In this document: positions 9,701-17,825 of the stretch, in pieces
Layout of the letters: every line of letters begins with the position of its first letter
Numbering within the stretch: the stretch's first letter is position 1
Source of the DNA: Acidobacteriota bacterium
Lineage (GTDB): Bacteria > Acidobacteriota > Vicinamibacteria > Vicinamibacterales > UBA8438
Direction of reading: 5' to 3'
NCBI GenBank assembly: GCA_011523845.1
Contig: WTFV01000189.1
Coordinates: forward strand, 13,125 to 71,227
DNA length: 58,103 nt
The notes under the pieces: generated by a model
Database searches by the model: none
Told to the model about the DNA's origin: nothing
Seen by the model: only the letters and a program-made list of their open reading frames with translations
Made by a program: the position numbers and the translations under genes

Positions 9701-10081
9701 CACTTCCTGCACCAGGAGTACACGGAAGCGGCGGCGCTCGGCGAGCGGGCCGCCGCCCGCGACCCGAACGACGCCCGGACGCACAACCTGCTCGGCGCCG
9801 CCTACGGCAGCCTCGGCCGGATGGACCGGGCCCGGCGTTCGTTCCGGGCATCGGTTCGCGCCAACCCGCGGGATGCGGTGACGTATGTGAACCTCGGATT
9901 CCTCGAGCTCCAGTCGGCCAACTGGGACATGGCAGCCGGACATTTCGCTGAGGCGCTCACGCTCGACGCGACCTCCACGGCCGCCCTGACCGGTCTGGCC
10001 GATGCGCTTGAACGGCAGGGCGAGACCGAGCGCGCGGCGAGCCTCAGGCGGGGCCTGCCGGTCAATCCGACGGCCAGATAG
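6773..10081 (+). CDS. Multi-spanning membrane protein with spermidine-synthase-like domain and C-terminal TPRs
   Basis: 1102 residues from the ATG at 6773. The frame is open upstream, but this ATG is placed directly before the first hydrophobic segment (LFLIIYFLSGAAALVYEVVW), the usual N-terminus of the family. Two sets of membrane helices are joined by a basic, low-complexity linker (about 215-260). A Rossmann-like spermidine-synthase domain follows (GLGSG near residue 577, then SEPSNPWM and FTREFF), then TPR repeats (about 830-1100). The family is found in Acidobacteriota and relatives; substrate and reaction are unknown, and polyamine synthesis is not established for these fusions. It converges with the next gene, with 8 bp between stops. 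Confidence 0.85.
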   Translation: MGHPRARHLFLIIYFLSGAAALVYEVVWSRLLVLHTGHTVAAIGTVLAAFMGGLAGGAALGGRFAFRLTRQQALRLYALLECAIAACALLVPAALAGLQPLLAAAYADGDGGTLFGLSRLLSSLTVLLAPTAAMGATFPLAVRWFAGRAEDAGTETGALYALNTLGAALGAGLTGFVLLPWLGLRGATLVGVAVNVAAGAGALGLARYAVAPGRTLPATASTVPPAADRQVGRRRQRRPARAGHGAGRAVAGRQADPSPLVGRTWLAASALGLSGFVALTYQVAWTRILALVIGPTTYAFSAVLTTFIGGLACGAATGARLARWRRYRIVWLGMTLILAALAAFSALRLIVPLSLAMARAAAEPDALFASVMAVKVALAAGLLLPMTIALGAAFPLAVAVAARREETVAFDAGMVYAVNTVGAIAGALLGSFVLIPFLGLRQTILAASALGIAGGSLLLLAADVGRRARVAMAACALASFGAAAALPDWNRALLSGGAYWNVPDAPTQDLQAILEAGEVLYYEEGAAGTVSVRRTAGSLALAIDGKVDASNATDMLTQSLLAHLPLLLHPDPQDVGIIGLGSGVTLGAALRHPIRRADMLEISPQVVEASAWFEAENDAALEDPRTRLILTDGRSHLLLSSQRYDVIISEPSNPWMAGVATLFTREFFQAARDRLQPGGILCQWAHTYGIRDEDLRSITRTFLSVFPEGAMWLVGDGDVLLIGSVDPLEPRLREMATAWERPGVGAALAAVGVRDAFSVLSLFVGSGGSLQQYSARAPVQTDDHNSLEFSAPRGLHEGSRSTNENARTLRALSDRIAPPEAIRSVVESATPREWRNRGLMQLNAAAFATAYDDLARAVRLAPSDREALAGLVEAAGRSRREQDATRLLEQLASQHPASASLRLELSRVLALQGAFDDAVAAAREAVSLDPSGAAAREQLASLFVDLGDAASLEPIVRLMERVDPESSETLYHAAALHFLHQEYTEAAALGERAAARDPNDARTHNLLGAAYGSLGRMDRARRSFRASVRANPRDAVTYVNLGFLELQSANWDMAAGHFAEALTLDATSTAALTGLADALERQGETERAASLRRGLPVNPTAR

Positions 10082-10089
10082 CGTCGAGG

Positions 10090-12261
10090 TCAGCGTGGCC
10101 GCCGGTACCGGCGGCCTTCCGTGTACAGGTCCAGCAATTGCCGGATCGCGGCGGCGAGCTCGCTTCCGCTGTCGCGCAGCAGGGCGAGAGCCGCGCGAGC
10201 CGTCGCTGCCGCCTCGTCGAATCGGCCCGCCGCGGCGTAGGCCGCCGCGAGCGTGTTGAGGACACGTGCGTCCCGGCGGCCGGTGAGCTGCGCCGCGTGC
10301 TCGGCAAGGCCGACCGCCTGCTGCACGTCCTCAGGCGTGGGATCCGGCTGGGTCGCGAGGAGCCACCCGAGCTCGGCGAACGGCTCCGGCGCATCGGGCA
10401 GCAACGCGAGCACCTGCCGGTAGAGCGCGATCGCCTCGGTGAACTCGCCCCGCAACGTCAGCGTGCTCGCGAGGTTGTAGAGCGCGTCCTCGTCATCGGG
10501 CCGGGCCCGGACCGCCTGGCGGAAGCGCCGGATTGCTTCCTCCAGCTTTCCCTGTGATCGCAGCGCCGCGCCGAGGTTGTTGTGCACCGGCGCATATTCG
10601 GGATCGAGCCTGAGCGCACGCTCGAAGAAGGCGACGGCCTCGTCGAGCTCTCCGAGCTGCAGCAGCGTCGTTCCCACGTTGTACTGCGCGGCGGGAGACT
10701 CGGGCTCCAGGCGCGCCGACTCCCGGAAGTGGGCGAGGGCCTCCTCGGCTTCCCCGAACAGCAGGTAGAGGCGCGCCACGTCGTCGTGCACCGTCACCTG
10801 GTCGGGCTCGGCTTCGAGGATCATCTCGAACCCCACGATGTCCTCCGCCATCTCGATCGGCCGCCGGTCGCCGGCGAGGATTTCGCGGTCGGAGGCGCTG
10901 TGCGCGAGGACCTGAATCGACAGGTCGCCCATCGTGTTCGACGAGCGCGGGCCCCAGGTGACCCGCCGCGGAGGAAAGTGCGGGTTGCGCCGGTTGCCGG
11001 CCGAGTTGTCGAACCGGAATTCCATCTCCAGCTCGGTGCCCCGGGGAAGCCGGAACGGCTCGGCGTAGAAGTAGTAGTCCTGCCAGGAGGCGTCCCAGTC
11101 CCGGATGTAGAGGAGCCACCGGCTCGTCCCGTCGGGCAGCGTCGCCCGCGCCCTCACCTCCCTGGCCAGGTAGTGCGCGTGCGGATGAATGCCGTGCACC
11201 ACGACGTCGACCGGGAGAACGTACCGATCCCGGCTGCGGTAATCGGTCGCTCCGGGCGGGATGTCGAGGTCCTGCTTGCCCAGCCTGATCGTGAACGGGA
11301 TCTTCGTCGGGGGCTCGTCGGTGAAGTAGAGCCCGATGCGGGACTGCACGACCTCCGGTTGCCCGCTCGGCATCAGGTGCAGCTCGAGGAGCATGTCGGT
11401 GCCCGCGTCCAGGCGCCAGGCCATCCCCTCGGCGACCAGCGGCCGGTCCTGCCCGGGCGTCCACCCGAGCAGGTGGCCGAGGGGAAACTGCGCGTCGAAC
11501 GGCGTGACGTCGTCGAACCCGGGTTCGGGGTCCCGCGCGTCGAGCGTTCGGGAGGCCGGTGTCGGATCGAGCCGCATGTTGGCGTGGTGGATGACCCGGG
11601 GGTTCGATGCCGGCGCAGAGCCGGTATCCCGGACCGCCGGTTGGAACTCGAGCCCCTCCACGAAGCGCGTCTCACTGATCGGGATCGGGATCGCGAACTT
11701 GCGGAAGACATCGTCCCCGTCGGCCCGCAGCAGGAACGGCTCGGGCATTTCGATGACCAGGTCCGGCTCGCCGAGCCGCCAGCCGCCGAGCCCTTCCGGC
11801 ATCGGCGGGCGATCGGCGGGATCTCCCGCGGGCGCCCCGGCGTCGACCCATCTCGCGATCAGATCGATCTGGGCGTCGCTCAGACGGCGGTCGCCGAGGA
11901 ACGGACCGCCGTATCCGGGCTCCGGCTTCCAGGGCGGCATGGATCGGGTCGAAGTCGCCTGCCTGATGGCGCGGGCCCACGGCCGCGCATCCTCGTAGGT
12001 CAGGAGGCTGAACGGCGCGGCGGTACCGGGCCGGTGACAGGTGGAGCAGTGCTCGAAGAAGAGCGGTGCGATGTCCCGGTTGAACGTGACGGTGTCCGGT
12101 GCTTCTGCCGACGGGAGGAGAGCGGCACGCCGCTGCGCCAGCGCCGGCCCGGCAGTTGCCGCCAGACCCGTAGCCACAACCAGCCCGACGACCGTACCGA
12201 TAAGCGCCAGAGCGTACCGCGCTCCGCCGCCGTTCGGACCGTTGCACAGTCCAGCCAGCAT
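10090..12261 (-). CDS. Exported heme-binding, PHM-like copper monooxygenase-type protein with TPR domain
   Basis: 723 residues from the ATG at 12259-12261. Signal peptide with cleavage near ALA|Q (residue 42-43). One c-type heme site, CSTCH at 72-76, followed by the RSMPPWKPEPGYGG segment common in this family. A PHM/DBH-like domain then carries the likely copper ligands: an HH pair (IHHANM, about residue 223), an HPHAHY motif (about 356) and a Met in NTMGDL. TPRs fill about 475-723. Periplasmic redox function is likely but the substrate is unknown. A TATACT box on the minus strand (12279-12284) would start transcription just upstream of this ATG, arguing against the in-frame ATG at 12312. 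A degenerate paralogue lies at 55473-56723. Confidence 0.88.
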   Translation of the reverse strand: MLAGLCNGPNGGGARYALALIGTVVGLVVATGLAATAGPALAQRRAALLPSAEAPDTVTFNRDIAPLFFEHCSTCHRPGTAAPFSLLTYEDARPWARAIRQATSTRSMPPWKPEPGYGGPFLGDRRLSDAQIDLIARWVDAGAPAGDPADRPPMPEGLGGWRLGEPDLVIEMPEPFLLRADGDDVFRKFAIPIPISETRFVEGLEFQPAVRDTGSAPASNPRVIHHANMRLDPTPASRTLDARDPEPGFDDVTPFDAQFPLGHLLGWTPGQDRPLVAEGMAWRLDAGTDMLLELHLMPSGQPEVVQSRIGLYFTDEPPTKIPFTIRLGKQDLDIPPGATDYRSRDRYVLPVDVVVHGIHPHAHYLAREVRARATLPDGTSRWLLYIRDWDASWQDYYFYAEPFRLPRGTELEMEFRFDNSAGNRRNPHFPPRRVTWGPRSSNTMGDLSIQVLAHSASDREILAGDRRPIEMAEDIVGFEMILEAEPDQVTVHDDVARLYLLFGEAEEALAHFRESARLEPESPAAQYNVGTTLLQLGELDEAVAFFERALRLDPEYAPVHNNLGAALRSQGKLEEAIRRFRQAVRARPDDEDALYNLASTLTLRGEFTEAIALYRQVLALLPDAPEPFAELGWLLATQPDPTPEDVQQAVGLAEHAAQLTGRRDARVLNTLAAAYAAAGRFDEAAATARAALALLRDSGSELAAAIRQLLDLYTEGRRYRRPR

Positions 12262-12471
12262 CGGACGCCAGTGACGGCAGTATAGCAGCCGAGCGCCGGG
12301 CCGCGACCGCATGCCGTCCGGCAGACGGACAGCCGGCGGTGCCCGCTGATCCAAGTCAGCGATCTCGATCGTCACCGTCACACCGTCGAGTGCGACGACG
12401 AGCGGGCGGACTACGGCGACTCGTCGCCCGCCGGGACCTCCCGCCTCCACGGCGTGCGCCGAGTGAGACCG

Positions 12472-12500
12472 GTGACCACGCACTCGGGAAGGTGTAGACT
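12472..12500 (+). promoter_or_regulatory. Candidate sigma70-type promoter ahead of the decayed defence operon
   Basis: GTGACC (12472-12477), 17 bp, then TAGACT (12495-12500): four of six matches to each consensus box. Downstream, GGAGG at 12514-12518 precedes a GTG at 12523 that opens only a nine-codon frame before a stop. That would fit the 5' end of a lost operon-leading gene. The rest of 12262-12571 holds no recognisable gene; a 6-bp inverted repeat lies at 12553-12569. Confidence 0.4.
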
Positions 12501-12571
12501 GACTGGAACCTTGGGAGGATTCGTGCGTCATCGGGTGACACGTGACTCCTGAACGATAATCGCTATCGTGA

Positions 12572-12973
12572 TTTCCGGCGGGACGCTGGAAGACCGGGAG
12601 CAACCCGCTGGCACGGCTCCTTGGCAAGGAACTGACGCTGCTCGCCTGGGCGGTCGAGGACGCCGACCCGACGTTGATCCCGACCGCGATCAGGAACTGG
12701 CTCGGTCTCGCGCCGGAGGAGCGGTGGTGGCTGTTCACCATGACCGCCGCCGCGACGGGGCACGCGCTGCACGGCCGGGGCCGGTGCTGGCGCAAGGCCG
12801 TGCGATTCGCGCTCACCGAGAATCCCGTCAGCGCCACGACCGTCCGGTGCGAACCGCCGTCCGACACGTTCCGGCTTATGGCGCCGGAAGAACGCCGCGC
12901 GCGGACACCGAGTCGTCGCCGCGCGGCCGCCGTCCGCCGCAGCCCATCCGGCGCCGGAAAGGGCGGGCATTGA
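12572..12973 (+). pseudogene. 5'-truncated DUF3780-like anti-phage-associated gene
   Basis: After a stop at 12569-12571 the frame encodes about 133 residues containing ELTLLAWAVEDADP, TAIRNWLGLAPEERWWLF, TGHALHGRGRCWRKAVR and FALTENP. To my recollection these match the C-terminal part of DUF3780 proteins, which sit beside DUF499, DUF1156 methylase and SNF2 helicase genes in defence islands. The N-terminal half is absent and no start codon with a ribosome-binding site precedes it; the first internal ATG is at 12674. The tail after LMAPEER is low-complexity and basic. It overlaps the next fragment as TTGA, as in an intact operon. Family assignment is from memory of conserved motifs. Confidence 0.6.
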
Positions 12974-13110
12974 GTCTTGCCGCTCCTCTCGATGCCGGCG
13001 CGCCGGTCCGCTCCGCCGCCGGGGGGCACGCGGTCCACGCTGACGCGAGCTTCATCGAGACGCAGTTTCCCGTCTCGCGGCTGTCGAAGGTCCCAGGAGA
13101 AGGCGCGTGA
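12970..13110 (+). pseudogene. N-terminal stub resembling DUF1156 DNA methylase
   Basis: A 46-codon frame begins at TTG 12970, overlapping the previous stop, and encodes SFIETQFPVSRLSK near its end. That resembles the conserved N-terminus of anti-phage-associated DUF1156 proteins, which normally continue for several hundred residues. Here it stops at 13108-13110, overlapping the GTG of the TrlF gene. The simplest reading is that the methylase was cut after about 40 residues when the TrlF segment took its place. The short length makes the family call tentative. Confidence 0.45.
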
Positions 13111-15803
13111 GCAAGGGCGACTCAATTGTGATCGCGTTGCGCCAGCCAGCGGGCGCCGAATTCCGCAAGTGCGCGCTGCAGGTCAATCCGCGCCACTACT
13201 CGGGGACGTACCGTGGCCAGCCGTCGGTGGCAAACGAGGCGGAATACGCCCAGGTGATGATCGACAGGGCCAAAGAGCTCGGGATCACCGTGTTGGCCGT
13301 GACGGATCACAATCACGTTGGCGGGATAGCGGCGATTCGGGCCGCTGCGCAAGAGCGAGCGGTCCACGTATTTCCGGGTTTCGAGTTGGCCTCGACCGAG
13401 GGCATACACGTACTCTGCCTCTATCCTCCGGATTTCACTGAGGAACGACTGAACCGTTGTCTTGGAGAGTACGGTCTTCGCTCGACCACGACGTCCAGTG
13501 ACGTCTGCGACAAGCCGTTCTCGGATCTGCTCGCCTGCGTGCGCGATCAGGGAGGTATCTCGATCGCGGCGCACGTGACGAACAGCAAAGGGCTGTTCAA
13601 GGCGCTCCACGGCCAGGCCAGGGTCCGCGCCTGGAAGGACGACAACCTCTACGCGATTCAGATTCCCGGCTCGGTCCACGATCTCCCGGCAGACACAAGA
13701 GAGATCGTCGAGAACAGGAACCCGGACTACCGCCGGCAAAATGCGCCGGAATCGAATCTGGCCGTCGCGGTCGTGAACGCCGCCGACGTGAAGTCTCCGG
13801 ATGACCTGTCCGAGCCGTCGGCCACTTGCTGGGTGAAGATGTCCGAGGTCGGCATCGAAGGCTTGCGACAGGCGTTCCTCGACCCCGGGTCGCGAATTCG
13901 ACTGCACACCGATCCGTCGATAGAGGAACATGCCGAGCTGGTCGCGATGGCGTGGCAGGGAGGGTTCCTGGACGAAACGACAGTGCGTTTCAATCCGAAT
14001 CTGAACGTGCTTGTCGGAGGCCGGGGCGCGGGCAAGTCAACGGTGATCGAGAGTCTTCGACTCGTGCTCGGGATGGAGCCGCTCGGCGAGGACGCCCGGG
14101 CGATTCACTCCGGCATCGTCCGCAACGTGCTCCGAAGCGGTACCAAGGTGTCGCTTCTCGTGCGCTGTCATCGGCCGAGTCCTCGCGACTACCGGATCGA
14201 GCGCACGATACCCAATCCTCCCGTGGTCCGCGATGAGCAGACGGGGGAAGTGCTGAGCGTGACGGCGACGGATGTCTTTCCCGGCGTGGAGATCTACGGT
14301 CAGCACGAGATCTCGGAGCTCACCGGGAGTCCGGAGAAACTGACCCGGCTGCTCGAGCGATTCGTGGAGCGAGACGATTCCGTGAGCGCGCGGAAACAGG
14401 AACTGCGCCAGGAACTGGAGCGGTCACGCAGCCGTATACTCGCCGCCCGCGAGGAGCACGCCAGGATCGATGAGCGGCTGGCTGCTTTGCCGGGGCTGGA
14501 AGAGACGCTGAAGCGATACCAGGACGCGGGCCTCGAAGAGGATCTCAGGGAACAGAGTCTGCTGGTGCGGGAGGAGCGAGTCCTCGACACCGTACCGGAA
14601 CGTCTGCGGCCGTTCCGCTCGTGTCTGGAGGAATTGCGGCAGGCGCTGCCGATAGACAGGGTCTTCCTGTCGCCCCGCGCGCTCGAGGATCTTCCCGGCA
14701 AGGAAATCCTCGCAGGGGCCGATCGAGTGCTGGAAAGGTTGAACCAGGACCTCGAAGGAGTACAGGAGGCCCTGAATGCGGCGTTGGGGCGAGCCGACCA
14801 GGGCATGGAGGGCGTTCGCGAACAGTTCGAAGCGCGCCGGGCCGCGGTACAGTCCACGTACGAGAAGAAGCTCCGGGAGCTCCAGAAGTCCCGCATCGAC
14901 GGCGAGGAGTTCATTCGGCTCCGGCGTCGAATCGAGGAGTTGCGCCCCCTCAAGGACCGGCAATCCGTGTTGGCGCGAACAGAAGCGGATCAGGAGGAGC
15001 GGCGAAGGGGCCTGCTGGTTGAATGGGAGGATGTGAAGGCGGGCGAGTTTCGGGCGCTCGAGCGCGCCGGGAAGCGTGTTACCCGCGAACTGGAGGGCCG
15101 TGTCCGCGTGCGGGTGGAGTTCGCCGGGAACCGCGAGTCGTTGTTTCAACTCCTCCGCGACGAAGTCGGCGGGCGCTTGTCCGAGGCGATCAACACGTTG
15201 CGGCGAGCGGACAGCCTGTCGCTCGGTGCGTTCGTGCAGGCTTGTCGCACGGGCGCCGACGCTCTCACCGAGGATTTCGGCATCGTCGGGGCGCAGGCGG
15301 AGCGCTTGGCGCAAACGTCACGTGCGGTCCTGATGCGGCTCGAGGAACTCGATCTTCCATCCACAACGAAGATCGAACTCAATACGGCGGCTGCGGGCGC
15401 GCCGGCGAGTTGGCAGGCGCTCGCTCATCTCTCGACCGGGCAGAAGGCGACCGCCGTGCTGTTGCTCCTGTTGCTCGAGTCCGCCGCGCCGCTCGTCGTC
15501 GATCAGCCCGAGGACGATCTGGACAACCGTTTCATCACGGAAGGCGTCGTTCCCCGCATGCGTGAGGAGAAACGTCGCCGTCAGTTCCTGTTCGCCACCC
15601 ACAACGCGAACATTCCGGTTCTGGGAGATGCTGAACTCATTCTCGGTCTCAGCGCTTCGGGCGAAGCGGAGTCGGGGAACGCGAGAGCCGTCCCGGAGCA
15701 CATGGGTTCCATCGACGCGCGGCCCGTGAGGGAGTTGATCCAGGAGCTGCTCGAGGGTGGCGAGGACGCGTTCGAGCGGCGGCGGCGCAAGTACGGCTTC
15801 TGA
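13107..15803 (+). CDS. trlF: TrlF-family protein: PHP-like domain fused to SMC-like ATPase
   Basis: 898 residues from GTG 13107, with AGGAGA 7 nt upstream. The N-terminal 250 residues look like a PHP phosphoesterase domain (TVLAVTDHNH, then FPGFELAS), although the usual opening HxH is not obvious. A split ABC/SMC-type ATPase follows: Walker A GGRGAGKST near residue 303, a long coiled-coil section (about 390-700), an LSTGQ signature (about 773), Walker B VVDQPEDDLDN near 795 and switch histidine ATHNAN near 829. TrlF-type proteins are nuclease-like ATPases commonly found in defence islands. The gene overlaps the methylase stub and is followed after 7 bp by an AlbA_2/HATPase gene, so the two are probably co-transcribed. 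It appears intact. Confidence 0.82.
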   Translation: MSKGDSIVIALRQPAGAEFRKCALQVNPRHYSGTYRGQPSVANEAEYAQVMIDRAKELGITVLAVTDHNHVGGIAAIRAAAQERAVHVFPGFELASTEGIHVLCLYPPDFTEERLNRCLGEYGLRSTTTSSDVCDKPFSDLLACVRDQGGISIAAHVTNSKGLFKALHGQARVRAWKDDNLYAIQIPGSVHDLPADTREIVENRNPDYRRQNAPESNLAVAVVNAADVKSPDDLSEPSATCWVKMSEVGIEGLRQAFLDPGSRIRLHTDPSIEEHAELVAMAWQGGFLDETTVRFNPNLNVLVGGRGAGKSTVIESLRLVLGMEPLGEDARAIHSGIVRNVLRSGTKVSLLVRCHRPSPRDYRIERTIPNPPVVRDEQTGEVLSVTATDVFPGVEIYGQHEISELTGSPEKLTRLLERFVERDDSVSARKQELRQELERSRSRILAAREEHARIDERLAALPGLEETLKRYQDAGLEEDLREQSLLVREERVLDTVPERLRPFRSCLEELRQALPIDRVFLSPRALEDLPGKEILAGADRVLERLNQDLEGVQEALNAALGRADQGMEGVREQFEARRAAVQSTYEKKLRELQKSRIDGEEFIRLRRRIEELRPLKDRQSVLARTEADQEERRRGLLVEWEDVKAGEFRALERAGKRVTRELEGRVRVRVEFAGNRESLFQLLRDEVGGRLSEAINTLRRADSLSLGAFVQACRTGADALTEDFGIVGAQAERLAQTSRAVLMRLEELDLPSTTKIELNTAAAGAPASWQALAHLSTGQKATAVLLLLLLESAAPLVVDQPEDDLDNRFITEGVVPRMREEKRRRQFLFATHNANIPVLGDAELILGLSASGEAESGNARAVPEHMGSIDARPVRELIQELLEGGEDAFERRRRKYGF

Positions 15804-15810
15804 GGTGGCG

Positions 15811-17187
15811 GTGACAACGACGGAGCTTCGCGAGCTGATCGCGAACGGCGAGAATTCCGGCGTCGAGTTCAAGAGCGACGTGATCGAGAACCGTCAATTG
15901 GCGAAGGAGCTCGTCGCGTTCGCCAACCTGCAAGGTGGATGCGTCCTGCTCGGCATCGACGATGACGGGAGCGTGCGTGGGCTGACGAGGACTGATTCGC
16001 CTGCCAGCGAACAGAGCGACGATCGAAGGGCGCACACGTACCAGCGCCTCGAGGAATGGGTGATGCAGGCCTGCCGGGACAAGGTGCGCCCCGAGATCAT
16101 CCCGTACTTCGAGATCTTCCGCGACGTAGAGCCGAACCGGGACGTGGCGGCGGTCCACGTGGAACGTGGATGGAGCGTGCACCATGTCTGGCACAACCAG
16201 CGACGGACCTACTGCATTCGAGTGGGCAGTGTGAGCCGCGAGGCGAGCCCGGAGGAGTTGGCGCGCCTATTCCAGCAGCGCGGCGCCTTCCGTCCGGAGC
16301 TTCGACCCGTGTCGGGCACGTCGATCGCGGATCTGGATCGCCGCCGCCTCGAAGACTACTTCGGGCAGATCCGGCAACAGCACCCGCCCGCATCGACGCC
16401 GTCGGACGACTGGCGAAGGGAGACGGCGGCGTGGGCCAGGAACGAAGACGAGACGCGTTGGATGTCGCTCGTCGACCTTCGGGAACAGGAGTGGCGGGCC
16501 GCGCGGGAAACCGAATGGTCCTCGCTCCTCGTCAACACCGAGCTTCTCGACGACGGAGATCGGCGGCCGGCGACCGTCGCCGGGCTGCTGCTATTCGGCA
16601 GGAATCCCAGCCGGTATCTCCCGCAGGCCAAGATCGATGCGGCCGCGTATTTCGGGCGGGAAAAGGACTACGACGCCAGGGAGCGCCGCACATTGCGCGG
16701 GCCGATCGTCCGTCTGAAGGGCGTCGGCGCCGCGGTGATCGAGCCGGGTCTCGTGGAACAGGCGGTGGACTTCATCAGACGCAATATCGAAACGGTGACG
16801 CTGGAGGACGGGGTACGGCGGCAGGCGCGATGGGACTATCCCGAAGAGGCGGTTCGCGAGGCGATTGTCAACGCGATCGTGCATCGCGACTACCTGCTGT
16901 CGGGAACGGATATCGAGCTCTGCATCTACTCGGATCGGCTCGAGGTCGTGTCGCCGGGCCGCCTGGCGAACGGAATAACGCCGGACCGCATGCGGAGTGG
17001 ATGCCGTAGCGCTCGCAACGAGCTGCTGAAGGACGTGATGCGTGACTACGGGTACCTCGAGCACATGGGGATGGGCATACCGCGGAAGATCATGCGCGGC
17101 ATGCGGCAGCACAACGGCACCGAGCCGGAGCTGATCGAGGAAGACGAGAGGTTCACCCTGAGATTGCTGAAAGCCGCGGCGGTCTGA
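15811..17187 (+). CDS. AlbA_2 (Schlafen-like) domain protein with HATPase_C_4-type ATP-binding domain
   Basis: 458 residues from GTG 15811. GAGG at 15802-15805 with a 5-nt spacer, and the family-typical opening TTTELRELIANGENSGVEFK, select this start over the GTG at 15805. The N-terminal domain (about 1-130) has GVEFKSD and GGCVLLGIDDDG, typical of AlbA_2 putative nucleic-acid-binding modules. The C-terminal part (about 245-455) has REAIVNAIVHRDY and EVVSPGRL, typical of the GHKL-like domain of these proteins. Such proteins are called transcriptional regulators or RecG-like but their function is unsettled. Tight coupling to trlF suggests a two-gene functional unit. Confidence 0.82.
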   Translation: MTTTELRELIANGENSGVEFKSDVIENRQLAKELVAFANLQGGCVLLGIDDDGSVRGLTRTDSPASEQSDDRRAHTYQRLEEWVMQACRDKVRPEIIPYFEIFRDVEPNRDVAAVHVERGWSVHHVWHNQRRTYCIRVGSVSREASPEELARLFQQRGAFRPELRPVSGTSIADLDRRRLEDYFGQIRQQHPPASTPSDDWRRETAAWARNEDETRWMSLVDLREQEWRAARETEWSSLLVNTELLDDGDRRPATVAGLLLFGRNPSRYLPQAKIDAAAYFGREKDYDARERRTLRGPIVRLKGVGAAVIEPGLVEQAVDFIRRNIETVTLEDGVRRQARWDYPEEAVREAIVNAIVHRDYLLSGTDIELCIYSDRLEVVSPGRLANGITPDRMRSGCRSARNELLKDVMRDYGYLEHMGMGIPRKIMRGMRQHNGTEPELIEEDERFTLRLLKAAAV

Positions 17188-17241
17188 AGCACGCCGCCGC
17201 CCCTCGCCGGGCCGGGTCTCGGCCCACCGACGACAGCACCA

Positions 17242-17760
17242 TTGATCGAACGCCACTCCTCCCGTCGCCGGCCGCCCGACGCGAGCTTCCTGAAACCCCG
17301 TCTGGAGGGTGCGAGAATCGAGTGCCTGACCGACAACACGAACCGGGCCGTCGGCGAGTTTCTCGAAGAGGCGTACCACGCGGCGGAGAAACTGCTGGCG
17401 CGCATGCGGTTCGAGTGCGTGATCCTGGACGAGGCGCACCGCGCGCGCCGGCGGAGTCGCGGTCCCGACGCGGTCGAGCGAAGCCTGGGCGTTGCGCCAG
17501 CGGCTGCCCGGTCCGCCGAGCACGGCATCCGAGCCGCGGGCTGCCCTGGAATCCGTCCCGGCTGGAGCAGCGCAAGGGGAGGATTCAGCGCATCGGACAG
17601 ATCCGCTCGGAAGTGGACGTCTACAACATGCGCTACGCCAACTCGGTCGAAGACCGCGTGCGTCAGCTTCTGTCGCAGCGTCTCGAACGGATCTCGCAGC
17701 TTTTCGGCCAGTTGCCGGACACGCTGGAAGACGCCTGGGTCGCGTGCCTGACGGCGCGGC
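17242..17760 (+). pseudogene. Gutted SNF2-family helicase (DISARM/anti-phage-type), two fragments in different frames
   Basis: Fragment one (about 17275-17463) encodes ASFLKPRLEGARIECL and then FECVILDEAHRARR, which contains the DEAH Walker B motif. Fragment two (from 17541, different frame) encodes LPWNPSRLEQRKGRIQRIGQ, the motif V-VI block of SNF2 helicases, then VDVYNMRYANSVEDRVRQLL. The several hundred residues normally between these motifs are missing, as are the N-terminus with Walker A and the C-terminus. It is therefore a deleted and frameshifted relic. With the DUF3780 and DUF1156 remnants upstream it marks the far edge of one former operon. Confidence 0.75.
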
Positions 17761-17825
17761 CCAAGGTCGTGCCTCGCTGTAGGTCAGACGTCAGTCCAGC
17801 AGCCTGCGAACCCGGCGCGAGAGGG

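Noticed and set aside
12568..13110. A single 180-codon protein from 12568
   Set aside because: Its first two thirds are out of frame with the recognisable DUF3780-like sequence; only its last 46 codons (12970-13110) look like real coding relic.
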